Shown here piece after piece: positions 12,369 to 13,040 of a stretch of DNA of 13,040 nucleotides (position 1 is the stretch's first letter; every line of letters starts with the position of its first letter). A program made the translations under genes and the position numbers. Where the stretch lies: contig JBIKPA010000065.1 in NCBI GenBank assembly GCA_044357715.1, positions 1 to 13,040 on the forward strand, written 5' to 3'. The stretch comes from IMCC26207 sp044357715 (GTDB taxonomy: Bacteria > Actinomycetota > Acidimicrobiia > Acidimicrobiales > Microtrichaceae). Under the pieces are notes generated by a model, which was not told the origin of the DNA, did not search any database, and saw nothing but the letters and a program-made list of their open reading frames with translations.

Positions 12369-13040
12369 TCAGAGGATTTGCGGTGAACTATTCAGTGATG
12401 TGTCGGTATCTGCAGACTCGGTATCTGCAGACTCGGTATCTGCAGAGTCGGCGACTGTTGAGTCGTCCAAGCTGCGAATTGTTCGCAATGCAGCCGTATC
12501 GCTCACTACAGCCATCGCCATCGCCGCTAAAGCAACGCCAACGAGTAGCCCGCCTGGTCCACGCAGGCTAAACCCGATCATTGCAGCCACCATGGTGGGA
12601 AACACTCCGACAGGAACAGTGGTTGCATCAATTCTGCGTTGAACAAAGACCGCAGACATCATCTGTAAAAAGAACGCCCCAATCAGAACCAGCAGGGCCT
12701 GTTTGGGGCCATTCAGCAGGGCTAAGAGTGCCAAGGGTAACGCTCCGGCGAATATGCCCACGTAGGGCACAAAAGCTAATAACGCAGCGCAAATTGCGAG
12801 CAACCCCGGTAAGTCAATTCCTAGCCAAGTGCTGATACTGAAGCTGATCAACAAGAGGACCAGACTCTGCACGGCCATCAACCCCATGTATTTTGCGGTG
12901 CTTGAGTATGCAAGCTTGAGCACCCATCGAATGGGTTCTCGCTTCGCTTCAGGAGCTAGTCCAATTGCACCCTTCACCATTGTGGGCCCGGTGAAGACCA
13001 GCATGACGCTCAGGATCCACACCACAAAGACAGCAGATGC
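12369..13040 (-). CDS. AI-2E family transporter-like membrane protein (C-terminal part, runs off right edge)
   Basis: The frame is open through the right edge; 223 residues are visible, probably a little over half of a typical 350-400-residue member. At least five hydrophobic segments are seen, including LGLMAVQ-type helices, LLAICAALLAFVPYVGIFAGALPLALLAL (the family's conserved FxPxVG region), FFLQMMSAVFVQRRI and the signature VPVGVFPTMVAAMIGFSLRGPGGLLVGVALAAMAMAVV. Members include the autoinducer-2 exporter TqsA and Na+/H+ antiporter-like proteins, so the substrate is not predictable. A GTG at 13025 is internal, not the start. The C-terminal cytoplasmic tail (about 40 residues) is acidic and Ser/Thr-rich and contains a five-residue tandem repeat. 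It ends 65 bases before the sigma-factor ATG on the same strand; no clear terminator is seen, so read-through is possible. Confidence 0.85.
   Translation of the reverse strand, partial: ASAVFVVWILSVMLVFTGPTMVKGAIGLAPEAKREPIRWVLKLAYSSTAKYMGLMAVQSLVLLLISFSISTWLGIDLPGLLAICAALLAFVPYVGIFAGALPLALLALLNGPKQALLVLIGAFFLQMMSAVFVQRRIDATTVPVGVFPTMVAAMIGFSLRGPGGLLVGVALAAMAMAVVSDTAALRTIRSLDDSTVADSADTESADTESADTDTSLNSSPQIL
12403..12447 (-). repeat. 15-base tandem repeat, three units, in the AI-2E protein tail
   Basis: TCGGTATCTGCAGAC occurs at 12403, 12418 and 12433, the third copy differing only in its last base; a degenerate fourth unit follows at 12448-12462. On the minus strand it encodes Glu-Ser-Ala-Asp-Thr repeats in the acidic C-terminal tail. 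Near identity at the DNA level suggests recent duplication or slippage, and the period keeps the frame. Confidence 0.92.

Noticed and set aside
12403..12462. Possible CRISPR-like array
   Set aside because: The units are contiguous without spacers and lie in frame within a coding region, so this is a coding tandem repeat.

Overview
The window looks like a chromosomal segment of an actinomycete (Actinomycetota). The evidence is the gene families: an ECF sigma factor with an RskA-type anti-sigma factor, a class III nucleotidyl cyclase with the N-terminal regulatory domain seen in mycobacterial cyclases, an AI-2E family membrane protein, an aldonolactone-oxidase-type flavoprotein and actinobacterial-style molybdenum cofactor genes. 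Base composition looks moderate rather than the very high GC of soil actinomycetes, which fits an aquatic or otherwise moderate-GC lineage; that placement is inference. Coding is dense: no gene-free stretch exceeds about 130 bases, and no rRNA, tRNA, insertion sequence, phage gene or CRISPR array is visible.

Layout. (1) 1-1086, minus: the N-terminal 362 residues of an FAD-dependent aldonolactone oxidase-like enzyme, cut by the left edge. (2) 1213-4295, plus: a molybdenum cofactor (Moco) cluster encoding a MOSC protein, MoaA, a MoaD-MogA fusion and MoaE, with an ATGA overlap between the last two. (3) 8262-4325, minus: three tightly packed enzyme genes, namely a D-aminoacylase-like amidohydrolase, a nitroreductase-family flavoprotein (ATGA overlap) and a zinc-ribbon short-chain dehydrogenase-like protein. 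(4) 8345-9070, plus: an AlkB-type 2-oxoglutarate/Fe(II) dioxygenase. (5) 9186-9854, plus: an exported, C-terminally membrane-anchored protein of unknown function, whose 3' end overlaps that of the convergent cyclase gene. (6) 12303-9819, minus: ECF sigma factor, overlapping RskA-like anti-sigma factor, then the class III cyclase. (7) 12369-13040, minus: the C-terminal part of an AI-2E family membrane protein, cut by the right edge.

How the parts fit. The Moco genes supply steps from GTP to adenylylated molybdopterin: MoaA for the radical step, MoaD plus MoaE for dithiolene formation, the MogA domain for adenylylation, and MOSC perhaps for cofactor sulfur chemistry or use. moaC, moeA, moeB and mobA are not in the window. 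The most interesting protein is the MoaD-MogA fusion. MoaD normally needs a free C-terminal Gly-Gly, but here that Gly-Gly is internal, so processing would be required if MoaD works conventionally. The minus-strand trio looks like a small catabolic operon with an unknown substrate. The sigma/anti-sigma/cyclase cluster suggests an envelope-sensing circuit next to a cyclic-nucleotide enzyme. Two genes in the right half contain short in-frame tandem repeats that could vary between strains.
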